In this document: positions 28,951 to 37,883 of the stretch, in pieces
How positions within the stretch are numbered: position 1 is the stretch's first letter
Layout of the letters: each line of letters begins with the position of its first letter
NCBI RefSeq assembly: GCF_029392075.1
Contig: NZ_CP113929.1
Span: forward strand, 1,240,001-1,304,000
Length of the DNA: 64,000 nucleotides
Direction: 5' to 3'
From: Bifidobacterium sp. ESL0704
GTDB lineage: Bacteria > Actinomycetota > Actinomycetes > Actinomycetales > Bifidobacteriaceae
Translations under genes and position numbers: made by a program
The notes under the pieces: generated by a model
The model's input: the letters and a program-made list of their open reading frames with translations, nothing else
Told to the model about the DNA's origin: nothing
The model's database searches: none

Positions 28951-30288
28951 ATGGACAACAGCAATCAAAGTACAGCGCTATCCGGCAATTCCAACATCGG
29001 TTTCGAGGCCGCTACAACGCCAATCGGCTCACAAAGCGAACAATGGATCACGCGATACGAGAACGCGCATACCCACGCCTTCGGTACGCCGCTGCGTGTT
29101 ATGGACCACGGCGAGGGCATGCATGTCTGGGACGTGGACGGTAACGAATACCTTGATTTTCTTGCAGGCATTGCGGTCAATTCCTTGGGCTATGCCCATC
29201 CCAAATGGGTTCGTGCGTTACGTTCCCAGGCCGGCAAAGTCGCGCATATCAGCAATTACTTCGCTTCGGTTCCGCAGGTCAGACTGGCCGAAAAACTGCT
29301 CGAAATCTCTGGTGCCCCAGAAGGCTCGCGTGTCTACTTCGGCAATTCCGGTGCCGAAGGCAACGAAGCCGCGATGAAGATGGCCAAACTATATGGCAAG
29401 ACGCTACCAGGCGGTGACCCGGAACATGGCGGTGCGCCTGCACGAATCCTTGCCTTGACCAAGGGGTTCCACGGCCGCACGATGGGAGCCTTGAGCGCCA
29501 CTTGGAAACTTTCCATCCGCGAACCATACAATCCTCTGCTTCCTGCGGTGCAGTTTGTCGAAGCGGGAAACCTTGACGCGATGCAGGCCGCATTCGACCA
29601 GACGGTCCAGGACGGTGTCGGTCCGGTGGCAGGGGTGATGCTCGAGCTCATTCAGGGCGAAGCTGGTGTACGACCGCTTGATCCGATGTACGTTAAGGGG
29701 GTACGCGAGCTTTGCAACAAGAACCAGGCGCTGATGATCATCGACGAGGTGCAGACCGGTATCGGGCGTACCGGCAAGTGGTTCGCCTTCCAGCGTGACG
29801 ATCTTTCAGGCAGCATCACCCCCGATATCATCACCTTTGCCAAAGGTGTGGCGGGAGGTTTCCCGATGGGCGGCATGATTGCGTTCGGCAAACCCTTGGC
29901 GTCCCTGTTTTCACCGGGACTGCATGGTTCGACGTTCGCCGGTGGACCGTTGGCAAGCACAGCCGGATTGACGACTTTGCAGATAATTGAAGAAGAAGGT
30001 CTGGTTTCCAATGCGGAAACCTGCGGTCGGCAGCTGCGTGAAGCCCTGATGGCTTGCGGAAACCCTCTGTTTGTTTCAGCTCGCGGTCGTGGGCTGCTCA
30101 ATGCCGTTCAGCTCGCGCATCCGTGCTCGCATGCGGCCATGAACTGGTCGCTCGATCACGGTCTCATCGTCAATGCGGTTGCTCCGGATGCCTTGCGCCT
30201 TGCCCCTCCGCTTATTGTCAGCAATGACGAAGTCAACGAAGCCGTATCGATTCTTGCCGAGATTCCGTCCGATTTGTCTGACGACTGA
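28951..30288 (+). CDS. argD: Acetylornithine aminotransferase
   Basis: ArgD is a class III PLP-dependent transaminase converting N-acetylglutamate semialdehyde to N-acetylornithine. Its 445 residues include FGNSGAEGNEAAMKMA (cofactor phosphate site), MIIDEVQTGIGRTG (Asp that contacts the pyridine nitrogen) and Lys298 in ITFAKGVAGGFP, which binds PLP. The N-terminal ~25 residues are extra. The 188 bp before it show no promoter I can call with confidence. Confidence 0.95.
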   Translation: MDNSNQSTALSGNSNIGFEAATTPIGSQSEQWITRYENAHTHAFGTPLRVMDHGEGMHVWDVDGNEYLDFLAGIAVNSLGYAHPKWVRALRSQAGKVAHISNYFASVPQVRLAEKLLEISGAPEGSRVYFGNSGAEGNEAAMKMAKLYGKTLPGGDPEHGGAPARILALTKGFHGRTMGALSATWKLSIREPYNPLLPAVQFVEAGNLDAMQAAFDQTVQDGVGPVAGVMLELIQGEAGVRPLDPMYVKGVRELCNKNQALMIIDEVQTGIGRTGKWFAFQRDDLSGSITPDIITFAKGVAGGFPMGGMIAFGKPLASLFSPGLHGSTFAGGPLASTAGLTTLQIIEEEGLVSNAETCGRQLREALMACGNPLFVSARGRGLLNAVQLAHPCSHAAMNWSLDHGLIVNAVAPDALRLAPPLIVSNDEVNEAVSILAEIPSDLSDD

Positions 30289-30505
30289 TTGTTGAGGAGC
30301 TGGTCGATATACGGATTTCACATCATTCGTTCTCAAATCGGCTCCAAAATTTCGCTAGATGGGAATGGGAAATATCCTGATGGCGTGAAAATCGCCTTGA
30401 GGAGTGGATTATTTCTCAGTATATATGCCAATATGCGGATAGAAATGTTATATTCTTGGTTTATGCGGTATATTTTAATAGTCAACTCAGCACAAGGAGA
30501 TGGTT

Positions 30506-31471
30506 ATGACGGGTCAACTTCGGCATATGCTTCGTGATGATGATGTCAATCACGACGAACAGAAGCAAATACTTCAACTGGGTATGAAGTTTTTCAAAGA
30601 CCGTTATTATCATCGTCCGTTTGCCGGCCCGCAGGGTGTCGCCGTCATTTTCGACAAGCCCAGCACCCGTACACGTTCCAGTTTCTCCGTCGGTGTCGCC
30701 GAGCTTGGCGGCTATCCGTTGGTCATCGACAAGTCCGGCTCCCAGCTTGGCCGGGGTGAACCGGTGGCCGATACCGCGCGTGTGCTCACCCGCATGACCA
30801 GCGCCATCGTCTGGCGTACTTTCGGCCAGGACCGGGTGGGGACGATGGCGAAGTATTCCACCGTTCCTGTCATCAATGCCCTGACCGACCAGTTCCATCC
30901 CTGCCAGATTCTCGCGGATTTCCTCACCATGGCGCAGCATCGTGGGGGAGTCGACGCTCTTGCCGGCCAGACCATAGCCTACTTGGGCGACGCGGCGAAC
31001 AACATGTCCAACTCCTATCTGCTTGGAGGAGCGACCGCCGGCATGAACGTGCGTGTGGCCGGCCCCCAGGGATTCCTGCCCGACCCGCAGATCGTGGAGG
31101 ATGCCGAACGTATAGCAGCCTCGAACGGCGGCTCGATTCTGGTGACCACCGATCCGCGCGAAGCCGTGGCCGATGCGGATTGCGTATTCACCGACACCTG
31201 GGTGTCGATGGGCGAGGAAAGTGAATATGCTGTGCGTTCCAAACCGTTCTGGGATTATCAGGTCAACGACGAATTGATGAAACTCGCCAAGCCTGACGCG
31301 CTGTTTCAGCACTGCCTGCCGGCATACCGTGGCAAAGAGGTTACGAGCTCGGTGATCGACGGACCCCAATCGGTAGTGTGGGACGAGGCGGAAAACCGGC
31401 TGCACGCCCAAAAAGCCCTGCTGACTTGGCTGATCGGAATACTTCGAGATGACAAGGAACTACTCAAATGA
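30506..31471 (+). CDS. argF: Ornithine carbamoyltransferase
   Basis: ArgF makes citrulline from ornithine and carbamoyl phosphate. The 321-residue protein contains the carbamoyl-phosphate loop [10 protein letters not shown], the HPCQILADF motif and [10 protein letters not shown] near the C-terminus. AAGGAG (30494-30499) lies 6 nt before the ATG at 30506; the ATG at 30500 overlaps this RBS edge and is rejected. The upstream 217 bp are very AT-rich and probably hold the promoter, but I find no good ARG box match there. The stop overlaps argR by 4 nt. Confidence 0.96.
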   Translation: MTGQLRHMLRDDDVNHDEQKQILQLGMKFFKDRYYHRPFAGPQGVAVIFDKPSTRTRSSFSVGVAELGGYPLVIDKSGSQLGRGEPVADTARVLTRMTSAIVWRTFGQDRVGTMAKYSTVPVINALTDQFHPCQILADFLTMAQHRGGVDALAGQTIAYLGDAANNMSNSYLLGGATAGMNVRVAGPQGFLPDPQIVEDAERIAASNGGSILVTTDPREAVADADCVFTDTWVSMGEESEYAVRSKPFWDYQVNDELMKLAKPDALFQHCLPAYRGKEVTSSVIDGPQSVVWDEAENRLHAQKALLTWLIGILRDDKELLK

Positions 31472-32073
31472 ACGATACTGAAGATAGCGATATTATCAGT
31501 GACATCGGCGACGGCTCGGCCGGTTCGTCCTACACCCGAGACGACAAGACGCAAAACGCGGAAAACAGGCTACGGCACCCGACGAACAGGACCGCCCGTC
31601 TGAGCGTCATCCAGGAAATCCTTTCCAATTCGGTGGTTTCTTCGCAAGGCCAGCTGCTGGGCTTGCTTGCCGATCGCGGCATCGACGTCACCCAAGCCAC
31701 GTTGAGCCGTGATCTTGATGAGATGAAGGCGGTGAAAACACGGCTGAAAACCGGAGAAATGGCGTATACGCTGGGCGTCGAGCCCGAGTTCGATGACGCT
31801 ACCGCCGAAAAAATCGATCAGCAGCTTTCCCGTGGCCTTTCGGGGTTGATCACCTCGGCCGCAGCCGCCCGCAATCTGGTGATTGTGCACACCCCCTCCG
31901 GAGCCGCGCAGTACATGGCCAGTGTCATCGACAAGCAACCCATCGACGGAATTCTCGGCACGGTAGCCGGTGACGATACGGTGCTGTTGGTTTGCAATGA
32001 CGACAACGCCGCGGTGTCGCGCATGCAGTGGCTGCTTGGCATCGTCTCGCGCAGTCAGAATACGCGCCTGTGA
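31468..32073 (+). CDS. argR: Arginine repressor
   Basis: ArgR is the hexameric arginine-dependent repressor of the arg genes. The winged helix lies at about residues 45-110 ([18 protein letters not shown] is the recognition helix region). The C-terminal arginine-binding domain has [13 protein letters not shown]. At 201 residues it is about 35-45 longer than usual because of a charged N-terminal tail. Translation is coupled to argF. Its likely targets are the paired boxes before argC and argG. Confidence 0.95.
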   Translation: MNDTEDSDIISDIGDGSAGSSYTRDDKTQNAENRLRHPTNRTARLSVIQEILSNSVVSSQGQLLGLLADRGIDVTQATLSRDLDEMKAVKTRLKTGEMAYTLGVEPEFDDATAEKIDQQLSRGLSGLITSAAAARNLVIVHTPSGAAQYMASVIDKQPIDGILGTVAGDDTVLLVCNDDNAAVSRMQWLLGIVSRSQNTRL

Positions 32074-32124
32074 TGGTGCTTGCGGCCAGACCAGGCTATG
32101 ACCTCGCCCTTGCGGCGTGAAAGT

Positions 32125-32228
32125 GTGATTATCTGCGCTTGCCTCTGCACAATGCAGAGTTAATCACGAAAACAGGTCGAAAAGTGTGATTGCCTCTGCA
32201 TGGCACAGTCGGGTGCAGAGCTGATCAC
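32125..32228 (+). repeat. GTGATTA hairpin array X (two units)
   Basis: Unit 1 (32125-32167) is bounded by GTGATTA and TAATCAC, with inner arms CTCTGC and GCAGAG. Unit 2 (32186-32228) is bounded by GTGAT and ATCAC, with inner arms CTCTGCA and TGCAGAG. The linker between them is CGAAAACAGGTCGAAAAGT-like. The rest of the argR-argG gap is AT-rich regulatory sequence. Confidence 0.8.
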
Positions 32229-32308
32229 AAATAACTGATGAGCAAGCATATCAATAGATGATATCTGTTCACTGGATTCCAAATTGTGGACAATTAACAT
32301 CTGCGAAT

Positions 32309-32342
32309 TGCATATATATACAATAGAGTGTATATATAGATA
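32309..32342 (+). promoter_or_regulatory. Paired ARG boxes upstream of argG
   Basis: TGCATATATATACA (32309-32322) matches TGNATWWWWATNCA at all 14 positions. TGTATATATAGATA (32329-32342) is a weaker partner 6 bp later, the same core spacing as before argC. The pair ends 26 bp before the argG start, where bound ArgR would block transcription. Confidence 0.85.
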
Positions 32343-32368
32343 TACAAAGCTTTGAAGAAAGGGCTGTC

Positions 32369-33607
32369 ATGAGCGATAAGAACCGCATCGTACTCGCATA
32401 TTCCGGAGGTCTCGATACTTCCGTCGCCATTCCGTATCTGAAGGAGCGCACCGGCAAGGATGTCGTCGCCGTTTCCCTCGATGTCGGGCAGGGCGGAGAA
32501 AGTCTGGAGACCATCCGCCAGCGTGCCTTGGCTTGCGGGGCGGTAGAGGCCTACGTGGTCGATGCTCGCGAGGAGTTCGCCAGCGAATACTGCATGCTGG
32601 CGCTGAAGGCCAACGCCAAGTACGAAGGCGTCTATCCGCTGGTCTCCGCCATTTCGCGCCCGCTGATCTCCAAGCATCTCGTACGTGCCGCCCACCAGTT
32701 CGGCGCCGACACCATCTCGCACGGCTGCACCGGCAAAGGCAACGACCAGGTGCGCTTCGAGGTCTCCATCGCCTCGATCGACCCGAACCTCAAGGCGATC
32801 AGCCCGATTCGTGATCTGTCGCTGACGCGTGACGTGGAAATCCAATTCGCCAAGGACCACAAGCTGCCGATCACCCAGACCGAGAAGAGCCCGTATTCCA
32901 TCGATCAGAACGTCTGGGGCCGCGCCATCGAGACCGGATTCCTCGAGGATCCGTGGAACGGCCCGACCAAGGACTGCTATACCTACACCGACGACCCGGC
33001 ATTCCCGCCGGTCGAGGACGAGGTCGTCATCGAATTCAAGCAGGGCGTGCCCGTGAAGATCGACGGCAAGGACGTCACGCCGCTGCAGGCCATCGAGCAG
33101 ATGAACAGCCGCGCCGGGGCTCAGGGCATCGGTCGTATCGACATCATCGAGGATCGTCTGGTCGGTATCAAGTCCCGTGAGCTCTACGAAGCACCGGGTG
33201 CCGTCGCGCTGATTGCCGCGCACGAAGAACTCGAGAACTGCTGCCTGGAACGCGAGCAGCATCGCATCAAGCGTGACATCGACAAGCGCTGGGCCGAGCT
33301 GGTCTACGACGCGCAATGGTTCTCACCGGCGGTCCGCTCCTTGAACGCTTTCATCGAAGATACGCAGCGCTACGTTTCCGGCGAGATTCGCATGATTATG
33401 CATGGCGGACGTGCCGTGGTCACGGGCCGTCGCAGCGACTCCTCGCTCTACGACTACAAGTTGGCGACATACGATTCCGGCGACACCTACGATCAGAACG
33501 CCTCCAACGGATTCATTTCGATCTACGGCCTGCCCGACAAGGTGGCCGCCGCTCGCGACGTGAAATTCGGCAACGGCATCGAAGTCCCGGATAACTCCGT
33601 CGAATAA
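32369..33607 (+). CDS. argG: Argininosuccinate synthase
   Basis: ArgG joins citrulline and aspartate with ATP. The 412-residue protein begins with the P-loop ATP pyrophosphatase motif [12 protein letters not shown]. It also contains the conserved [15 protein letters not shown] and [12 protein letters not shown] regions. The AAGAAAGGG RBS lies 7 nt upstream. It has its own promoter region with a near-perfect ARG box pair and is followed by a small hairpin and palindromic element C before argH. Confidence 0.97.
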   Translation: MSDKNRIVLAYSGGLDTSVAIPYLKERTGKDVVAVSLDVGQGGESLETIRQRALACGAVEAYVVDAREEFASEYCMLALKANAKYEGVYPLVSAISRPLISKHLVRAAHQFGADTISHGCTGKGNDQVRFEVSIASIDPNLKAISPIRDLSLTRDVEIQFAKDHKLPITQTEKSPYSIDQNVWGRAIETGFLEDPWNGPTKDCYTYTDDPAFPPVEDEVVIEFKQGVPVKIDGKDVTPLQAIEQMNSRAGAQGIGRIDIIEDRLVGIKSRELYEAPGAVALIAAHEELENCCLEREQHRIKRDIDKRWAELVYDAQWFSPAVRSLNAFIEDTQRYVSGEIRMIMHGGRAVVTGRRSDSSLYDYKLATYDSGDTYDQNASNGFISIYGLPDKVAAARDVKFGNGIEVPDNSVE

Positions 33608-33614
33608 ATTCTCT

Positions 33615-33646
33615 CACAGTCCTCACCTTTAAGGTTTCTGACTGTG
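33615..33646 (+). terminator. Hairpin after argG
   Basis: CACAGTC (33615-33621) pairs with GACTGTG (33640-33646), and an inner CCTT/AAGG adds to the stem. It lacks a T-run and may be an attenuating or mRNA-protecting structure between argG and argH. Confidence 0.5.
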
Positions 33647-33649
33647 GGG

Positions 33650-33732
33650 AGGTCTGGGGATATACAATGTTCGGGACGCTCCTTGGCCGCTCGGCCATGT
33701 CTTACGCCCGAACATCGCATATCCCCAGACCT
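33650..33732 (-). repeat. Palindromic intergenic element, copy C
   Basis: This 83-bp copy has outer arms AGGTCTGGGG and CCCCAGACCT. The conserved core pairs GATATACAATGTTCG with CGAACATCGCATATC, and the central hairpin is GGCCGCTCGGCC. It lies between argG and argH. Confidence 0.85.
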
Positions 33733-33769
33733 CTGTTGACTTATGCATTAGTGATTTGAAAGAAAAAAA

Positions 33770-35257
33770 ATGACGGAACAGGATAAAAAAGGGAACGAGC
33801 ATCTGGCGCTGTGGGGCGGACGGTTCAAGTCCGGGCCTTCGCCGGAGCTGGCGCGGCTTTCCAAGTCGACACAGTTTGATTGGCGATTGGCCGATGACGA
33901 CATCGCCGGATCGCGGGCGCATGCCAGGGCTCTTGGCAAGGCTGGGTTGCTGAGTGCCGATGAGCTCAAGCGGATGGAAGACGCCCTGAACAAATTGCAA
34001 CAGCTGGTGGATTCGGGGGAGTTCGCTCCTGTCGAGGATGACGAGGACGAGGCCACCGCGTTGGAACGCGGGCTGCTCGAGATCGCGGGGGACGAGCTCG
34101 GCGGCAAGCTGCGTGCCGGACGTTCGCGCAACGACCAGATCGCCTGCCTTATTCGTATGTGGTTGCGTCGCCACGCACGTACGGTCTCTGGTCTGGTGCT
34201 CGGCGTGGTCGAGGCGTTGATCGGTCAGGCCGAGCAGGCCGGAGAAGCCGTGATGCCGGGGCGCACGCACATGCAGCACGCCCAGCCGGTTCTGCTGGCG
34301 CATCAGTTGATGGCGCATGTCTGGCCGCTGCTGCGAGATGTCGACAGACTTGCCGATTGGGACAAACGCATGGACGAAAGCCCGTACGGTTCAGGCGCAC
34401 TGGCCGGCAACACGCTCGGGCTTGATCCGGAAGCGGTTGCTCACGAACTTGGCTTCTCGCGCGTGACCGCCAATTCCATCGACGGCACCGCCAGCCGTGA
34501 CTTGGTGGCCGAATTCTCGTTCATCGCCGCCATGATCGGCGTGGATTTGAGCAGGCTCAGCGAGGAAATCATCATCTGGAACACGCAGGAATTCGCCTTC
34601 GTCCGTCTTGATGACGCGTATTCCACCGGCTCCTCGATCATGCCTCAAAAGAAGAACCCTGACATAGCCGAGCTCACCCGGGGCAAATCCGGCCGTCTTA
34701 TCGGCGACCTGACCGGTTTGATGACCACGCTCAAGGGACTGCCGACAGCCTACGCCCGTGACCTGCAGGAAGACAAGGAAGCCGTGTTCGACCAAGTCGA
34801 CACCCTTGAAACCCTGCTCCCTGCGTTCGCCGGCATGGTGCGCACGATGGTCTTCGACCTTGACCGGCTCAAAGCCCAGGCGCCCACCGGTTTCGCGTTG
34901 GCCACCGACATCGCCGAATGGCTGGTCAAGCGCGGTGTCCCGTTCCGTCACGCGCATGAGCTCTCCGGCGCGTGCGTCCAATTGGCGGAAGGCCGTGGCG
35001 TCGAGCTGTGGGATCTGAGCGATGCTGATTTCGTCGACGTCTTCAAGGATTTCCTTTCCTCCGACGTTGCCCCTCAAGTGCGCACAGTCCTTTCGGTGGA
35101 AGGTTCCGTCGACCAGCGCAACGGCAAGGGCGGCACCGCCCCCGTCCGCGTACGCGAGCAGATGGCCGAAGCCAGACGGGTCGCCGCCAAGGCACGCACA
35201 TTCGCGAATTCAACCAGCGACGGTCCGGCATATGTGAAACCGGAAACCATGAGATGA
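33770..35257 (+). CDS. argH: Argininosuccinate lyase
   Basis: ArgH splits argininosuccinate into arginine and fumarate. The 495-residue protein is of the fumarase/aspartase superfamily, with the signature [11 protein letters not shown] at about residue 290. Other conserved stretches are [10 protein letters not shown] and [11 protein letters not shown]. Only a weak A-rich RBS (GAAAGAAAAAAAA) precedes the ATG. It completes the pathway cluster. The extra C-terminal stretch is rich in Lys, Ala and Arg. Confidence 0.96.
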   Translation: MTEQDKKGNEHLALWGGRFKSGPSPELARLSKSTQFDWRLADDDIAGSRAHARALGKAGLLSADELKRMEDALNKLQQLVDSGEFAPVEDDEDEATALERGLLEIAGDELGGKLRAGRSRNDQIACLIRMWLRRHARTVSGLVLGVVEALIGQAEQAGEAVMPGRTHMQHAQPVLLAHQLMAHVWPLLRDVDRLADWDKRMDESPYGSGALAGNTLGLDPEAVAHELGFSRVTANSIDGTASRDLVAEFSFIAAMIGVDLSRLSEEIIIWNTQEFAFVRLDDAYSTGSSIMPQKKNPDIAELTRGKSGRLIGDLTGLMTTLKGLPTAYARDLQEDKEAVFDQVDTLETLLPAFAGMVRTMVFDLDRLKAQAPTGFALATDIAEWLVKRGVPFRHAHELSGACVQLAEGRGVELWDLSDADFVDVFKDFLSSDVAPQVRTVLSVEGSVDQRNGKGGTAPVRVREQMAEARRVAAKARTFANSTSDGPAYVKPETMR

Positions 35258-35328
35258 TGGCGCATTGTTGACATCGCTTTGAGTAGAATGGCATGCTGAA
35301 AGCCTATACGCAGAAAGGTGTGAATAGC

Positions 35329-36060
35329 ATGACATTGGGTATCGGAACCCCGATAGCGGTACTCGAGGCGATGTGGGCGAAACATACGATTCATCTGGCC
35401 GAAGCGCCCGGCGGTGAGACGTTCGGAGTGCAGAAATACCATCAGCCGATTCCTGATAACGCCAAGCCGCTGACCCTGTGCGCGATCGGCGATTCCATGG
35501 TGGCTGCTTGCGGCACGCAAGACCAAAAGGAAGGTCTTACAGCCGACCTTGCCCAAGGGCTTGCCCAGGAGTTCAAACGCGATATCAGGTGGGAGGCCCA
35601 CGGCAAACTTGGTGCCACGATGCGCCGTGTTCGTTACCGTCTGCTTCCGGAAGTTCTCAAAACTGGAAAAACATTCGATATTCTGGTGATTTGCGCAGGT
35701 TCCAACGACATCATGGCCAACCGGACACTTAATGAATGGCGCGCCGACCTGGGTGCGGTGTTGGACGAGGCCAATCCGCTGAGCGGCCATATCGTCGTGC
35801 TCAGCCCCGGACAGATGCAGCATGAGCCGGCATTGGGCAAGGCCCTGCGTCGCGCTCTCGAGCGTGAGATGGATGAGCAGGCAGCCGTGAGCAAGGATGT
35901 CTGCGCGGAACATGGCGCAACTTACGTCGACATGATTCACGAAAACGTGCATGCCGACGCTCCTGATTTCTTCTCTGCCGACCATTTCCATCCCAGCGCC
36001 AAAGGTTATGGCTATATGGCTCAAGGCGTGGTCGCCAAGTTGATGACGCTGCGGCCATAG
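35329..36060 (+). CDS. SGNH/GDSL family hydrolase
   Basis: This 243-residue esterase-like enzyme has no visible signal peptide. The nucleophile block is AIGDSMVAACG (about residue 50), the oxyanion block is CAGSNDIMAN (about 125), and the catalytic Asp-His pair is in ADHFHPSAKGY (about 220). The substrate is unknown. The ATG at 35329 follows AGAAAGG; an in-frame ATG at 35293 adds 12 residues without an RBS. The gene is 71 bp downstream of argH and is probably expressed independently of arginine demand. Confidence 0.85.
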   Translation: MTLGIGTPIAVLEAMWAKHTIHLAEAPGGETFGVQKYHQPIPDNAKPLTLCAIGDSMVAACGTQDQKEGLTADLAQGLAQEFKRDIRWEAHGKLGATMRRVRYRLLPEVLKTGKTFDILVICAGSNDIMANRTLNEWRADLGAVLDEANPLSGHIVVLSPGQMQHEPALGKALRRALEREMDEQAAVSKDVCAEHGATYVDMIHENVHADAPDFFSADHFHPSAKGYGYMAQGVVAKLMTLRP

Positions 36061-36452
36061 ACGGCAACTGCCATTACTTCGGCTACATTGCTCAGGTGGT
36101 GATGGCTGCCATCTTCTCGCGTCAGGTTTTCGGCGATGTCTCTAAGGAAGGACACGCGACGGTATCGGCTGTTCTCATTCGTGCAATACCGTTGGAATGT
36201 TGGCATCGGTCGATGGGAATCACCGTTGCCGTCTCTTGTTTCGTCAGCATTCCGCGGCTGACGGTGCCTGAGGTGTCCATCCGGCTCCGTGTATTCGCTC
36301 GAGCATGTCGGCTCAGTGCACGGGTATTCCCCTTCTCGACATGTCAATAGCCCGACTGGCTGCGGCTGTCGTAGTCATCTGCGAAAATATAAAGGTTATG
36401 GAGGCTGGATTTGGTCTCGGATGCTCTCACAAAAGAATAGGGGAATACGGTT
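36061..36452. other. Intergenic stretch with no recognised feature
   Basis: These 392 bp between the SGNH hydrolase and tyrS contain short open frames on both strands, but none with a convincing RBS, codon pattern or family motif. I looked for a T-box leader before tyrS and saw no AGGGTGGNACCGCG-like element. Confidence 0.5.
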
Positions 36453-37775
36453 ATGGCTCACGTCACCGATTTCAAGGAAGCGGGATTCGACTCTCTCTTC
36501 GATGAATTGAACTGGCGAGGGCTGATTTCACAGTCCACGGACCGCGATCAGCTCGCCAAAGCGTTGAACGGCGGGCCGATCACCTACTATTGCGGTTTTG
36601 ACCCTACTGCGGCATCGCTGCATATCGGCAATCTGGTGCAGCTGATCAATATGCGGCATCTTCAGGAAGCAGGCCATCATCCCATCGCCCTGGTAGGCGG
36701 TGCCACCGGACTGATCGGCGATCCGCGCCAGAGCGGCGAACGCACGCTCAACCCCAAGGATGTCGTCGAAGGCTGGGCCCGCAGGCTGAAGAAGCAGATC
36801 GGCACGATCCTCGTCACCGACGGCGACAATCCGGTACGCTTCGTCTCCAACTATGACTGGACCGCCAAGATGTCGGTCATCGATTTCCTGCGTGACGTCG
36901 GCAAGAACTTCCGCATGGGCACCATGCTCGCCAAGGACACGGTGGCACGCAGACTGAAAAGCGACGAGGGCATCTCCTTCACCGAATTCAGCTACCAGGT
37001 GCTGCAGGGCAACGATTTCCTCCATCTTTTCGACGAATACGAGTGCACGCTTCAACTGGGCGGCTCCGATCAGTGGGGCAACCTCACCAGCGGCCTCGAC
37101 CTGATTCGCAAGGTGCATGGCGCGAGCGTCAACGTGTTCACCAGCCCCATCATCACCGACAGCCAAGGCAAGAAGTTCGGCAAATCCGAAGGCAACGCCG
37201 TTTGGCTCGATGCGACGATGCTGAGCCCCTACAAGTTCTATCAGTTCTGGTACAACCAGCCAGACGGAGAGATGGAGAAGCTGCTGAAGGCGTTCACCTT
37301 CCTTCCCAAGGCCGAAATCGAGCGTCTGGCGCACGAGGCCCAAGTCAACCCCGGCGCCCGTGAGGCGCAGAAGGCGTTGGCATGGGAGGTCACCAGCTTC
37401 GTCCACGGCGAAAAGACCACGCAGGAGGCGATCGATGCGGCGTCGGCCTTGTTCGGTCGTGGCGGCGATCTGAAGTCCATCGGCTCCGATATGCTTGAAT
37501 CTTCTATTGACGGACTCAAGATCGAAAACGAGGAAGGCGAAAAAGTCTTCGCCAAGGCGGTGATCGGCGAGCGTATCTCGCAGGCCGCAGTCTCGGCGGG
37601 TCTTTTCAAGTCGATTTCCGAGGCGCGCAAGACCATCAAGTCCGGCGGCGTCTATATCAACAACACGCGTGTTGAGGATCAGGATCAGGAATTGACCGGC
37701 GATGATTTTCTTACCGGTCACTTTGCGTTGATTCGTCGTGGCAAGAAGGCCGTAGCGGTCGTCGAACTCGGCTGA
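36453..37775 (+). CDS. tyrS: Tyrosine-tRNA ligase
   Basis: TyrS is a class I synthetase. The HIGH-like motif is in [15 protein letters not shown] (about residues 47-61) and the KMSKS-like motif is KFGKSEG (about 240). The C-terminal S4 RNA-binding domain is visible from about residue 375 ([18 protein letters not shown]). At 440 residues it has the usual length. GGGGAA lies about 7 nt before the ATG. In Mycobacterium the orthologous gene lies upstream of the same HAD phosphatase, tlyA, nadK and recN genes (from memory). Confidence 0.97.
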   Translation: MAHVTDFKEAGFDSLFDELNWRGLISQSTDRDQLAKALNGGPITYYCGFDPTAASLHIGNLVQLINMRHLQEAGHHPIALVGGATGLIGDPRQSGERTLNPKDVVEGWARRLKKQIGTILVTDGDNPVRFVSNYDWTAKMSVIDFLRDVGKNFRMGTMLAKDTVARRLKSDEGISFTEFSYQVLQGNDFLHLFDEYECTLQLGGSDQWGNLTSGLDLIRKVHGASVNVFTSPIITDSQGKKFGKSEGNAVWLDATMLSPYKFYQFWYNQPDGEMEKLLKAFTFLPKAEIERLAHEAQVNPGAREAQKALAWEVTSFVHGEKTTQEAIDAASALFGRGGDLKSIGSDMLESSIDGLKIENEEGEKVFAKAVIGERISQAAVSAGLFKSISEARKTIKSGGVYINNTRVEDQDQELTGDDFLTGHFALIRRGKKAVAVVELG

Positions 37776-37883
37776 CAGCAAGCGTTGAACAAGCCGATTA
37801 GAATTTATTACAGAAAATAATTTAGGATTCCCGTTCAATTCTGAAGGCGGGAAAAGCTAAACCCAAACAAAAGGTATAAGCAT

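Noticed and set aside
36061..36452. T-box leader before tyrS
   Set aside because: No AGGGTGGNACCGCG-type T-box sequence or antiterminator fold is visible. The gap before pheS also lacks one.
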